Assembly (NCBI RefSeq): GCF_032854445.1
Contig: NC_088301.1
Span: 50,765,187-50,829,186 of the forward strand
Length of the DNA: 64,000 bases
DNA from: Liolophura sinensis
Lineage: Eukaryota > Mollusca > Polyplacophora > Chitonida > Chitonidae
Direction: 5' to 3'
Shown here: piece by piece, positions 26,101-41,100 of the stretch
How the letters are laid out: the number at the start of each line of letters is the position of its first letter
How positions within the stretch are numbered: the first letter of the stretch is position 1
Notes under the pieces: model-generated
Told to the model about the DNA's origin: nothing
The model's database searches: none
Seen by the model: only the letters and a program-made list of their open reading frames with translations
Position numbers and translations under genes: made by a program

Positions 26101-29100
26101 TATTTTAAACAAAATTACTTACTTTCTGTTTTTCTTCCAACAGTAGACAAGGCATCCACACATGATGATGCCAACACCAATCCCTGCCAAGATTCCAATC
26201 TCAACCTACAATATTCATTCAGATACATGAGCCATTATCAAACATCCACCCATCTTTATTTTCAGTCAGAATTTCCTCGAAAAAACAAAAAAAAAACAAA
26301 AAAAAATTGCAAAGGATACACTAATGTGAATTCCATGTCAGAAGAAAAAACATAAATCAGTGTCCATAAAATGAGTTAGATCTACTTTTTCAACCTAGTA
26401 GTATGCATTTGAATCTTTGGTTTCGATGGTGGCCTTGTTTCCTTTGACAAATGACGTAACATCAGGTTTTGCCACTTTACACACATACTGATAGATCTCA
26501 TCACTGAAAATCCATATATATATATATATATACATATATAAAATGATGAACAGACCTTGAAACAAGAAGCATAATCTCAATACTTACAGCAAATGGCAGC
26601 ATGGAACATTTCCTTTCCTTAATAGCAGGTTTGTTTTCTTCTTGGAGAACACAATGTCTGAAACACCGAAACATGGTGGGTGTGTTATACGGTATTACAG
26701 GGTTTACAGTATTTGTCCTAAAATTTCCTTTATGACTTCATTCAGATACATCTTTTCTCTGATTTTGAGAGTTCTAATGACCTTAGAAAGGTTAAGGTTA
26801 GTTTGATTTATTTATTTATTTATTTGATTGGTGTTTTACGCCGTACTCAAGAATATTTCACTTATATGACGGCGGCCAGCATTATGGTGGGTGGAAACCG
26901 GGCACAGCCTGGTGGAAACCCACAAACATCCGCAGGTTGCTGGCAGACCTTCCCACGTACGGCCGGAGCGGAAGCCAGCATGAGCTGGTCTTGAACTCAG
27001 AGCGACCGCATTGGTGAGAGGCTTTTGGGTCACTACATTGCACTAGCGCGCTAACCGACTGAGCCACGGAGGCCCCTAGGTTAGTTTGAAAGGTAGCGTG
27101 ATACCCAACAAGAAAAATGTAATTTTCAGAATCAAAAGTAATACTTTATGACCTTACCTCCAAAAATGCACCTTTTGAGGTGAATTTTTAGGGCAAACAT
27201 GTACAAAATATATTATTTCAAATTTAAAAATGTAGTAATGTACTCAATAATACACACATATAATATAACAAAGTGAGTCTTAAAAATATCTGGCATTGCC
27301 AAGTCCATAGTTGCTCGATAAAATGCCCTGAGACACATTTCCTCCAAGAGACAAGCTACCTGATGGTGGAATCAACATGCAACCTGAGCAGAATGTTATA
27401 ACTGGACTAAAATTGGGTTACTCTGTTGGCCAGGAAAAACCCTAACTGATATTGCAAGAAAGAAGAGAACCTGATACAGAAAATAGCTTACTTGGGAGGC
27501 ACATAATGCAGCATCTGTGTGCCTCGAATACATTCCCCGACAATCACTTCGTAATCCTCTGGTTTGCAGATTGGACAAGCATGCTGAGTGCGCCACAAGA
27601 AGTGGAAATTACATCCGTCACAGGTTCCATCGGAGCATTTGGGGGGCAAGTCAATTGTGCCATTACCATCCTCTTTGTTGTCACACCGCAGAGAGATGAT
27701 GGTGGTACGACCTTCCTTACAAGCTGCGGTAGAACTGCAAGAGTAATGCACAGATGAGGAAAAAGCTTCGTCTCATTGTTTAGAGTTTAATATCATTTCT
27801 ATCACTTCACACAGTATCTCCATGTTTACTGGAAAACAAGAAAGAAACTTCAGGTTTGAGTAAACTAGAAGTTTTAACACTTTGTACACGTACAAGGAGA
27901 TAAAATTTCTTAGAAATACTAGGTTATACTTAATGGAGCACCACAGCACAAAATGCTTGATGATATGATCAGCTTGACGCTGAGTGTCAGCTTTGAATAT
28001 TTTGATAAAGATCTGCATATGATTACTGAAAGAATTAGAAAGTAAACAGTTACCTGTCCGAACGATAGTAGAAATGGATGTCTTCTTCAATGCCTTAAAA
28101 AAAAAATGAGGAATCTCCTAATCTCAACTTCCAGAACCTCATAAAAATTCAGCACATTGTTTTTCCCTACTCGTGTTAAAGTCAGAAGTAAACAACTTGT
28201 TTATTTATGAACCTTTCCCACCCAATGCCATTTAGACACAAGCTGTATGATCTTTTTTCACCCTTGTTTTAATATGGCTTTTATGTCACATGTTATACAT
28301 TTAGATAGTAAGAGTTATATATCTGGGTTCCCCAAATTTTACAATAGGACAGCTATAATATTCAATTGTGATTTCATAGACATACATAACTACTTACCTT
28401 CAACACTGAAGCCTTCCTCTGAGTACATCTCCGTAAGGCTGGCATTGGTCACAATCTTCTGCAGATAATCTCCCAGACTAAAACACAAAACATACAACTG
28501 AGAAAAACTAAGTTACTAGTATGTGTTGTTCTAAAGGAAAAATGATTCCGAGAGTATTTGGAAAAAGTGTAAATCTAATTATAGACACTGCTATATATTT
28601 TTAATAATATTCTAGTTCATTTTTTCAACCAAATGGGATATCCCAAACCATTGATCAAGTGTGTTATCCTGCGTACATTGTATGGAACTATAAACCTCCC
28701 TTTTATTGGCTTAATAATTGACCTCAGTAAAATCCATGTGTATGTGATACAAAAACATATTTATTTACTTATTTGCTTGGTGATTTATGCCGCACTCAAG
28801 AATAAATATACACCGATACTGTCATGTTCTTGCACATTTTTACTTTAAACCAGGTTTGAGTTACAAACAGCAATGTCAGTCATGCCATATTCTTCTTTTG
28901 TATGACAGCAGTCTTGAAGTTATCCTAAAATACGTATTTTACCTGGCTGGCTGTGTTGAAAGGACCATGTTGTGATTCATACGAGCAGGTATCATTGTTG
29001 ACCGACAGACAGCACCCTTTACCTCATTTGGGCTTTGGAAAATCTGAACAAAGATAACACATACAAATTGTAAACAATTCATCTGATGAACTAATTCAAA

Positions 29101-32100
29101 TATACATATAAAAAAATTTCAAATGACAATTTAAATATTAACTGAATGACAAAATCACCTACATCTGCATAATGTATTACCTGCATCTAATTGTATAAAT
29201 GGTCTACAGATTACCACAAATATATCATTTGTGTGGCATTTGACAGAAGGTTAACACGTTAGAAAACACTTAGTGCTTCTTATACTGGCCAAATTTCTCA
29301 AAAACCAAATTAGTAGTTCTTTTTAGACCATAAAATGCATAAAACCATATTTTGATTTTTTCTTAACCATTTGTGTGGATAATAGAAAAACAAAATACAG
29401 GTAAGAAAGTGTGAGATGCACATGCAACAGCAGCTTGATCATTCCATCACAGAAGTAATAGGTATAGAAGGTATGTGCAAATGATAATTGCAAATTGCAA
29501 ATGAAAACACTGTGAAACCCCATGCTAATCAGAATTGTCAATTAACTTTAAGTCTTCGAATCTCCTCCACTCCTGACGCACTGAGCTTATACCAGTAAAT
29601 AACCATAAATGGATAAAACCAACATCCCAATATTAAGTACAAAATAAACGTGCACGACATCGTCAACATCTAAAAGCATCTTCAAAGTTAACCCGATCAC
29701 CAATAAAACCGTGTATACCGGGAACCCCATTCAAGAAAAGCAAAAAAAAAAAATTTTCTCTTCAATAAGCCAGATACTAATAATTCAACCTACAGATAAT
29801 CCAAGACCATTTTCCTGTTCACAATGCAAAAGTTACTAATTAGTATAAACAATCAATGGTTGTAAAGTTATATCACCATCAAACTATGATAGATACATGC
29901 ATAGAATAGTTAAAACTCAGTAATACAGAACATAAATACAAACACACACAGATCTAGATATATAACATGTTGTTATGTTTTTTTGCTTATTTCAAACAAA
30001 ATCATGCTGGATGTATCAAAATCTTTTCATGCTAACTGTGCTGTCAAACACACTAAAGACTGAAACCTGAAACAAAATAAACAACTCACCGCCTCCTCAA
30101 AGGTAACATTGTTGACACAAGTTGCCTGTGGAAAGGCATCATGACCAGCACAGAGACTGATGTTGAACCCATGAACATATTTTGTGCCACTAGAGGTGAA
30201 GAGCCTTGTACCATCTATGTAATGGCTGTATCTACAACACAGCATCAAGTCCATGTAATGACTTGCTGTTAACACAACACATGCCACAAGATTATGGAGG
30301 CAAAACATATTGTAATTTGCAAGTCTGGAATACATGTTACTCCAGTGCCCCCAAGCATGGCTTACATTATGATCCCAGTTAAATAAAAACCTAAAACTTG
30401 GTCAATCCCTTTTTATCTAATTTTATTTTAATGATTATATATTTTTTAATATTAGTATACCTGACAATAACTTTAAGGGTATACTGTTAACACACCTAAA
30501 ACTTCATACCTAAAAATTCTACATCTATTACATTTGGAATTCAATGTGTTTGAAGACAAAAGCTATGACTCACTTTCCTAGTTCTGTGAAATCAAACTCC
30601 CGTCCAGCAGCATTTGTGAATTTGCAGTCTGAGGCACACTTATTCCCATTGAATGGCTGGAGTCCTGATCCACATGTCTGGCAAGATTTCTTTCCCCAGA
30701 AGCTGTCACCAAGGACAACGGTTCCTTGCGGGCAGGGCGTGCACTTTGTGGTGTTAGGGTCAACAAAGTGGCCATCGGGACAGGGGATACATCTGCAGTC
30801 ACAAAGAGTTGCTTCTATGGATAGCTGTTTTATACTTTACCCTGGGTCATGTACATGACGGCATGAAATTTATGCAAGGCAAAATTAGACCAACTCTTGA
30901 TCATGTATCAGTCTTAGTAAGGCGATAAAATATTCCTAAACTAGTGCACTCTGCCATAAACTGTCAAGCTACAGCCCTTCTATCAAGAGCTGGAACAGAA
31001 CTGGAAATATCACTGGTGAACAGCAATGGCCCTATAGATCACACAGTCAACAGGGACTCCACAGACATTATTTGGGGCAACAATGTGTATTAGCTGAAAA
31101 CCATCTAACGAATATGTGTCAATGCAGCACATAGTGCATATTATCATATGACACTTTGATTGTTGTGAAGAATGTAAGCATGCAAGATGTCTGACCCGTT
31201 GTCTTGGACTCCTCTTGGGCAAGACTGACAGGATCTAGCTCCGCCCTGATTGTCCCCGATGTTTGTCACCTCAATGGAATATATCTTAGCAAAGTTGTTT
31301 CTCCCGAGGTCCTTATGGCTCTGCCCAGGACGGAAGGCAAAGGAAAAAGCGTAGTCGTTTAACTCAGTCACCCTGTGCCTGAAAAATACATTAGTAAACT
31401 TTAGCTTAGGTCTGCTGCGCATTTCATTACTTATTAATGCTATCATCAATGCATAGCATTATTTGGGTACATGGAAACCACCAAGATAATGTTATCTTCA
31501 TGTAACCAAGATTATTGTACAAAAACATACAACAGACAGTATCGGAAGTTACCACAAAGAGTTTTGAAATTACTGCACATGATATCTGAACCCTGCGGCC
31601 AATTTTACAGCATAGAGCAAGACATGTACAAATGTAAAAAATAACACACGAAACAAATAGTATTAAGTAAAAGTAAGACTGATCTGAAAAACTGGACACT
31701 TAGGAATCAACAAAGGTCCTACAATCTAACATGTATTGTCATTTGTGAAGTGAAGTATACATACACATGACACTGCTACAGATCTATGACAAAAATCAAG
31801 TTACATGTACTCTACATTACTTGTATTCTTGTCTCTTTTGGGTTCCCTCCCAGCTCTGTAGCAAAACGGCATCAGCTGACTCCTAAACAGAAAGACAAAC
31901 AATAGCCATCTTCATAAATTCATGCATTTCTCACATACAAATTATCAGAAAAAAACTTTGTTGTACTTCGAGCTCCTGTCTTTCGTATGTGTATCATTCT
32001 GCAAAAAAACATCACTTTTCAAGAAAGCCTACCTGAACTTTATTCAGATCATATGTAATATAAAACACAGCTCACTATCATAAACAATCTTTAACTATCA

Positions 32101-35100
32101 TAGGCCAAGACTCATGTTCATTTCTTTATTTATTTGATGGGTGTTTTACATTGTACTCAAAAATATTTTACTTATAAGAGAGTAGCCAGCATTATGGCGG
32201 AAGGAAACCAAGCAGAGCCCAATGTTAGTCCAATAAACAAAGCTGATTCACATACTATGTTTAACAAAAAAAAAAAGGCAGCAGCAAGAAAGACTTGAGC
32301 TTACTTAAGCACACATCACTAGCTGTTGCTCCCTTCATTTAACTCAATACTCATTGAGTACAAATATCTCCTTCTAATGGCTCCTCAACTTGCCATGATG
32401 TGACTGAAATACTGCCAATGTGGTGTTGAGCCATAATAACTCACTCATTCATTCTAAAGGCTTCAAGATAACACTTCTCCATCAATCTATAACCACATGT
32501 AAACATTGTTAACCTGTCAGCACACACACTCTCACCTGAGCAAAACTAAGGGCGCACTTTCCTGTACAGTTCATTTCAAAGACAAAAGTTACTTCTCCGT
32601 AGACTGCTTTCCCCCCTTCCTGCTTTATAGCCTTGGACCGGAACTGGCCAACATTTACGTTGAGTATGAAGTAGGAGTCTGGGACCTTAGCCTGGCCAGT
32701 ATGGACGTGATCTCCAGCTGGGATCCAGCCATCCTCCACCTCACACCCGTCATCTAAAATATTGGTGCGATGCTTTAAATAATAGACATGACAGTTCTGA
32801 AAATAACAGCACCACCAGAGCTCATGATGATGCCCACAGTAAACCTATATGTGATAATTTTAATACGACACACTACCTGTGAGTTATACCCTCAGAACAG
32901 TAGTAAAACACACATGATTAAACTTTAACAAGGACAATCATGCCTTATGCAAGAATATTTATAAGGCAAGAATATTTGGTATTTGACTATACAACACGAT
33001 CCCTTTTCAAACCTGTCTGATCATAATATCTCCAAATAAAAGTTAGTACATCCGAAATGTTTACCTCCGAAGCGGTATTTTAATTTTTTTTTTCATCCCT
33101 GAGAACATACAATACAAATTAAATGCTAGTACCATGAGCAGGCGTCACGACACATACCTGACAGTGTGAAGCAGGCAGTTGTGATGTTTGGAGGCATTGT
33201 GTTCCACCACTGGTAGTAATAGCCATTGTTTGGAGAGGTGCTCCCTGGACAAGGTTTACAAGGCAATGCCCCTTCAGAAAATTGATTGGGTGGGCAAAAT
33301 TGGCATCCTTTGTTTTCAATCATCTGCATACCAGGATTACAGGGAGGGCAGTCTGTAGGAGGTCCTTCTGCTGGCAGCTGAACCGAGTTGGGCAAGTCTG
33401 TTCTGCAGATCTGTGGCTGAATCCATTTGTAACTTATCTTGGTCTGGAAAAAATACATGTATATTTGCTTTAAAATGTAGCATGCAAATTAAGGTAATCA
33501 GATAAAAACCTGTCATGAAAATGACCGATTAACCTGTTATGAAAATTAGTAATTAATTACTAATTATTTTAATATTTTGTTTTTCATTTTATTTTGACTG
33601 ATTTTTGACCCCCCCCCCCTTTTTTTTTTAATTATTATATCTTATAGTTTGTTATATCTTTTCCATCAGGCCTGCAGTTCTCTGGGTGGCCTGGCTAAAT
33701 ACCAGAGTTGATATGAATAATAATTTTTATTTTGTCAGGCCAAGAATTAATCAATGCCAGCCAATAATAACACAAAACCAAACAAAAAAAAAACCCAAAC
33801 AAACAAAAACACCTTTTAAAGTTAATCCAGCCTGAGCCTAACAAGCTGCACTGAAATTATTCTTTCTGAACACAAAACATCAGCCATGCTGACACACTTG
33901 TGAGTGTGTATGTTACCTTTTGGGTGTCATCACACGGGGTATGGTACTCATAGTAGTCTGAAGCAGTACAGGCTGGTCGAGCTTCACACCTAGCTGCACC
34001 CTTTCCTACAAATAGTTCCAAAACAAATACAATTTGAATCAGTGATGAAAAGTTCTTTTGCACATGAGGTCTGATTGATAGGTCAATTGACTGTTGTTTA
34101 ATGCCAAACTCAAGAGCTTTATACTTATTTGACGGCAGTAAGTTTTATGGGTGGAGGAAACTGAAATGTCCATTGTAAACTAGACCTCTGGGCACTTACT
34201 GAAAAATTTTTCCTTGTCTGAAATCCTGATTTGCACACCGTATTGGTGGAAGACAAATTCAACGCATGCTAGACATCACAAATGGCCCTATGAGAGCCTT
34301 TAACAGCTGATTGTCAAGAGTGAGGGAAATCTACTAACTCCATGTCCCAGGCCAGGAATGCACTCATGGGTCAGTGCATTGCAAACCGATACCAGAAAAA
34401 GTCAACATAACAGTGACCAAGGAATACAAGACTTACTGGAGTATTCTGTTGCAGAGTTACAGGGTGTGCAGCTGATAGCTCCTCTCTGGGAATAAGTGTT
34501 GGCATCACATGGCGTGCAGGTTGTGGCGCCTTCACTGCTGTAGGTACCTTCCTTACAGGTAGAACACTGTGAGGTGTATGCCACACCTGGAGATATAAAA
34601 CCATCAAATTACAGACAAATCTACTGACATGTTTTCAAGTGACTAGCGCATGAAATTAGCATTACATACCTTCAATCTCAATGTTTCGTACAAAGATAGG
34701 TCCATGGTTGATTCCACCGAAGTTGACTCGTTTCCAGTACAGAACATTCACTCCTGTCTTCAATGGTACCTGTGATAGGTCACAACAAAAAAAACAGCTA
34801 GAAAATAAAATCTTGAAACATGTGTTACTTACTGATTAATCCTATGTGTTTTCATTTCTTTAGTTTAATTTAACACCCAAAATTGTTCTCTATCAAAATA
34901 CAGTGTATACTGTACAACACACTATGATCAAACAAACAAAAAAATTCCATTACAAGATTTTACTTTAATCTGGTTAATTTATTTCAATTCTCTTGGCAGC
35001 TTTTAATGTTCATTCATCTGGTTAGTACTCACTCGGACTGTTTTCCATTCTCCCTTCTTACAAACTGATGGCCACTTTGAAGATTCATTTTCATGGGCAC

Positions 35101-38100
35101 CTTGGCACTTGTCATTCTGAGCCTAAACAAGATAAATCAAACTGATTATATGCATAGGCCATATATTTACTTATCTGTTTGATTCGTGCTCTGTGAAGAA
35201 TATTTCTCTTTATACAACAGCAGCCAGCATCATGGTAGGAGGAAGTCCAGGGATGAACTCCTTACACAATGTTTTTATATGTTAACATTGACAGATTGAG
35301 ATGTTTACAGTGATTATTCCTTTAACCTACAACATCAAATTGAATATATTTTCGTTTCTTCTTTTTGTGTTTTTTTTTTTTTGCATTCATTCTACATGAA
35401 TTATTTATGACTTGTAGAACTTACTACAAAATGAAAAAATGTTGTTGCATCATTGAACTGGTATTCAAAGACCACACTTCCAGGTTTCACAAGTGTTGCT
35501 GAGTAAACAAGATAACTGGAACAAGGTCCACTGTACACAGCAACATAATCCCCCTCTGGACGCCAGCCTTCACTGTAATCAAGAAAAGAGTCAGATAAAC
35601 ATCCGCTATGCTACAATGGATCAGCTTAAGAGATAAATGAGTCCTCATTCCCCTCCTAGCCAGGTAATCAATCGAGCGATCAGATAAAATGATGCCATAG
35701 AAATCACATGTCAGTGTTCTTTGTCCATATTATTGATTCCTAGAAAAAGCCACTTTAATATCCTGCCAAGACACGATAAACAAAACTACATTTACAGTGC
35801 AACCCTGGAATAAATTATCAATTCAATGCTGATGTATTGTTAAAACAGCTGCATGTATTGCATTTGAAAATGTTTACCTTTAGTTAGGTTTACCGCTTTC
35901 AGCACTATGTAGTGATTACCAGTGATATTCTGTTACAGCATACATGTATGTGAACTTTGACATTATCTTACACCAACCTCACTGATACGCCTTTTTTTTA
36001 AGATGTAGAATACAGAACCTTTAACAATTAATGAAAGTTCACTTATTCAAATATAATGCAAAAACAAATTAAAACGAAACAGTATTATCATAGAATGAGG
36101 CCTATACAATTCTATACACATTAAGAGCGTTGCAGTAAGCAGCAGGACAAGTACAATGTTTTGAACCAAATATCATTTTAAAGGGAGCCCACCGGGCAGA
36201 TTTCAGAGAAAAAATGTGTACTCAATGAAGACTACCTTTAATGATACCCTTAATATGACACTATTATACTATACACTTAATGTAATGATGTCACATTATG
36301 TTTGGCAAGTGCTACCCATAGTGTACATATTGTAATTATTACATTACAGGATTTCATTACACTATGTCTGTAAAAATTAACAAATATCCCATTTCTTTAG
36401 AGAAATCCCATTTCTTTAGAAAACAGTTTGAATAAGTGCACCCCTGAATTTTATAATTGCTTTCAAGTTTATCCTACAATATACTACTCACTGCACCAGG
36501 TGAGTAGTGATTTAATATTGACTATAGCAGACTTACTCAGTGCAGTTGGTCTGTTTGTTGTCAGGCTTGTCATCTCCGACCCATCCCCCAGGTGAGGACA
36601 TGCCAAGACTCTCACTCTCTACAGAGAACCCCTGGGGCAATGATGTCCAGTCATCATAACGAATTCCTCCTCCTAGGGAGTAGGTTCCAGGCTTACAAGC
36701 ATGGCATTCCTGATCCTGGATATCCAGAAACTGGCCTGAATCACATGTAAAGGCTGCAAGTAGAAATTAAGAACATTTACAGCAACAGTAGAGAACACCA
36801 GAGTACAGCAACACAGTACACCATGTAGCTGTCCGCCAAACAATCCCACAACCATTTGTTCTAGACACTTTGATCATTTAACCATACAGAATTTTAATAT
36901 TATATTCAATTCAGCTACTTTACATCGCGACCCCCCCCCCCCTCCTTAATTACTAATTGCTCATGAATATACAGTTGAGACACTGCTATATGTATACATG
37001 TCCATGTACTTCATCCACTGTGCCAATCCTTTGTTGAGTACCTTCTGCCACAACAAATAACTCATTAGAAACATAATCTGATGGTGTACATAAGTTAACC
37101 TGAGATGGCTGATGTTCAGCAATGTGATCTCCATGTTAACTGTACAGTTCATACATGTACATGTAGAATGATACAACCACTAAAACATTCACCAGTTCTT
37201 TTCACTATTCAAGCAACTCAATGAGCTTGTCTGCAATGGTACAAAGAAAATGAATTATTAAATTTAAGTACACGTAGAGGAGAGAGAACTTGCGTACAAG
37301 CATATGAAGCTTCCCCTCAAAAGGTCTTAATTCTGATGTTCAAATAAATGCTGATGGTCACTTATTTTCTACTTTAGATCATACTGATCACATGAACATT
37401 CATTTACGTGTGTGTCATTAGGGTGTTTGAAGAGTTAATTTATAGTAAGTTAAAAAGAGCAGGTACATCATAACATACATCCTGCCATGGCAGGCACCAA
37501 GTCACAATGGATGCAAAACAAATAGATGCAGTAAGCTAAGTAACTCAGAAGAAATTCATTTCCGCAACCTCAATATTTCAACTTCAATTAAGTCATCCTT
37601 AGGAGAATTGTGCCAAGCGAGGCACGTTATATGTATACTGTAGGGTTCCAGAAAAACACAAATAACAAGCATGTCTAACAAGGTTATTGTGCTAAGCTAT
37701 TCTGCACATCAAGTAGATAACTGGATGCAGATAACACTGGAATATACTGGTTTTATTTTGGAAAATAAAGGTCCCTTTTACAGCCACAGTGTAGCACAGT
37801 AGCCACGAAGGAATTGTCCCGTACACAGAAAACTTGAAAAACAATAGACATATTTAAAACATTCAATCAATCATTTGCTCATATTTCTGGTGTTTACTTT
37901 GGGTTCTCCATCTGTGCTTTTCCCTAAGCTGCATTAGATCCACTGAAGGTTGGATTGAAAGGTAAGATGTTATTGATAAAGGACTATCTGTATCATCATT
38001 TGCAATCCAATCTGTTAAGTTCCCACCAAAATTCCATTTTTCCCACCATTGGCATATACATACATGTAATTACCAAACTGCCTAAGTCAGAAGAATATGT

Positions 38101-41100
38101 AATACTTGATAAGCCCTAGATATGTATATGTATATAATGACTAACATGTATGTCAGGACAATTTAAACGGCTCCATACTAAACGTGCCATATTTATCACG
38201 AACAGAATGTGTGACCTTATCTGTATTATACTCATGAGATTATTATATACATCCCTCCACAACAGCTGTGCTAAACCCATGCTCACAGCCAGCCCACATG
38301 TGTACACGGTGACCCTACAACCCCTTTACATAGGCTTGGTCACATAATTCCCAGATGAGGGCTATTAGCCTCATATAATTCCCCATGTTCTAATGGCTAG
38401 CTGTAATATAGCTGAAAGTGAATTATCCAGACAATATTGGGAGCTTGCCAACACTGTGGTCCAAAAGCTCTACTCCCCAAGTAGCCTGTACTGGATCTAT
38501 TTATTTACAGTAGCACTGACCTGGGGGTTCACTGTGGCCTGTTCTACACATATACATGTAATGTGCCGGTGGTACCAGTACCAATTTTCCTGGATGGGGA
38601 CATTTTAGATCCAATGTGGTAGTTTGAATTTACTTGGTTTGAACTTAAAATGTGGACAGAAAGACCCAAGCCATTTGTCAAACAAATCCTTTCAACCTAA
38701 TAATGATTTGAACTGTAATAGTTCACCATTTCTGTATTTGTACATGTACATTAAAGATGGATACTATTACATTCTCAAAGATTTTAAAGCATTCTGTCAT
38801 TATACGCATATTTACATAAACGGATATCATTGAGAAATGACACTGAACAGTCAGTGTTTCAAGTGGGAAGCTGTGCGGAACACTGAATGCTGTAGATCTG
38901 AAGAACAGCTTCCCAGTTCAGCATGCAGCTAAAATCTAATTCTTTTTAGTGCTAGGTGTGCTATAATGGTTACACTGGTCAAATTGAGTGTCAAATGATG
39001 AGTGTCTTTTGTTTTATTTCATTTTATATTTGGGGGAAATTTCCTGAATTTTAGACGCATTGTTATCGCCACATTCACGCATTTATGCCAAACCCAGGTA
39101 CATGTATACAGTAGCTGACAATTGCAATCAACAAACTATAGTATACAGCAATAGTGTATGAATAAACTTAAAGTGCTACTTCAGTCCTAAGAGAAGCTCT
39201 GCGGAAATATTAAAATGATATGAGGGATACCCTAGGGTTCAAAAAGATTTATGAAGAATAACACTATTTAACTCATATAAATGAAGAGTCCTCAAAAATA
39301 AAGTCTTCAACAGTTTCTGTAAAATTTTCCTGATGTGACGTGATAATGTTCCTTATGTGATGATGAGTCAAGTAGATGTGACGTGGAGTAAGGCAGTTAT
39401 GCTGGAATGATGTCATGCGCGTTTGAAACTGCGACGTTATTTGCTGCTATACGTTAGGGACGGGTGATGGCAAGTATTCTTGCATGACGTCACAACAGGT
39501 AAAATTGGAAACGACAGAAAACTTTTGTTTCCTTACTATCCCTCAAAACTAGTAACAGTAGTTTTGATACACTGCCATTTTTTCATAATTTAAGAAAGCA
39601 ATTTGGACTACCTCAATCCATATCATTTAACCCTCCTTTTAAGACATTTAGGTCTTCACACTGTAGTAGCTCTTTAAGATAGCATTACATAGATATGATT
39701 GCAATACTAGTACAAGAAACTCACCTCTAGGAGATATGATTATGAGGTTGCTTTTGAGATAACGGGACATTGAAAATTCAATGTTAATTAGTGTTGAAAT
39801 TTATAAAGTACAAGTAGTCATATTCATACACACTTGATCTTTGAATATCCCTTTCCCTGAATGTTAGATAGTTACTTCAAAGGCAAGACTAGGTCAATGC
39901 AGAAAAAGTAACTCTACAGTTTGCTTAATCTCAGACGGCAATACTTTGTATGTAAGCTGAAGCATTTTGTACAGGCAAGCTAACAACATTGAAACGTGAA
40001 TTATCAGGGATCAAAAAAAAAAAAAACATTGTGGTTGTCTATCTGAGTCTGATGCATGTATATATGTGCATGCATATAACAATTACTGTGATAGATATCA
40101 AGTATGATAATGGTCCCCCATGGATATTTACATAACCCAGCATAAGGAAATGACTCACAATAGCAAATTCAGTTAACTTGTTTTACTTTGAAACTTGATA
40201 CAATGGCTCTTAGCAGCTGTTACTTGTCCAAAATCAGACCTTCGCCTGGCAATGAATGACTAGTACAATAATAAACTCCACATACTTTAGATTGTTGCTC
40301 ACCTCATTTAAGTTATGAGTATTCTACTGATTACAGGATAAAGCAATAAAGTCATGGTATGTAACAGCTGCTGTTGTTGGTTTTTTGTTCCCTGTTCCCT
40401 GTTCCCAGGTCACATGTTTACTGATGATCTGCTTAGCTTCTGTGGAAACTACACTCAAAACAAAGAGTTCAAGCTCAGTACAGCTTTCACTAGTACAGCC
40501 TATAAGCGGTATAAGCTGCACCATCACCCTGCTACCTACCCTAAATGACCAAAAATTTCATCCACGATTAAGTGGCTCACTTTAACAGTTTCTGGGATTT
40601 CTACTGATTTTAGGGAGGTGTTTTGAGAGGTATTTGGAAGGTTGGATAGTATCCTACTGGGAAAATGTAAATTTTACCAGAGATAATGACTCATGACATT
40701 TATTTGCCTCTGAAAATGTTTGAATTTTTAGGTCAATTAGGGTAACTGAGATTAATGTGAAGTTAGGTATTAATAATCTACATAAAAAAAACCAAATTGG
40801 CTCAATGTTACACAGCCATCTTATGTAAAAACTGCATAATTACTTAGATTACTCCACAAATGTTATGACTTATATTTGTACATATTCATGTTAGCCAAGA
40901 CAGTATTAATTTAGCAAATTAATGCTAACATATACACAATGTAAGACCACAACAAATGAACAAAACATGAACAAATAAGAATAAAATGCAGAATATAAAT
41001 GTACATGTGCTACACTACAGTACACATATGTGCAGATAGATACATACAGCAATCCTTTCCGCGCACTGGGGGATTGGGGGCACCTCCACTGCAGAAGTCG

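Noticed and set aside
27030-27077. tRNA-like sequence
   Set aside because: It has A- and B-box motifs but belongs to the head of a SINE with target-site duplications; the cloverleaf is not complete, so it is not a functional tRNA gene. The same holds for 52160-52238 and 57470-57550.
27452-27757. 101-codon open frame on the + strand
   Set aside because: It is antisense to ELAPOR exon 27734-27492, which is in phase with its neighbours and matches the family.
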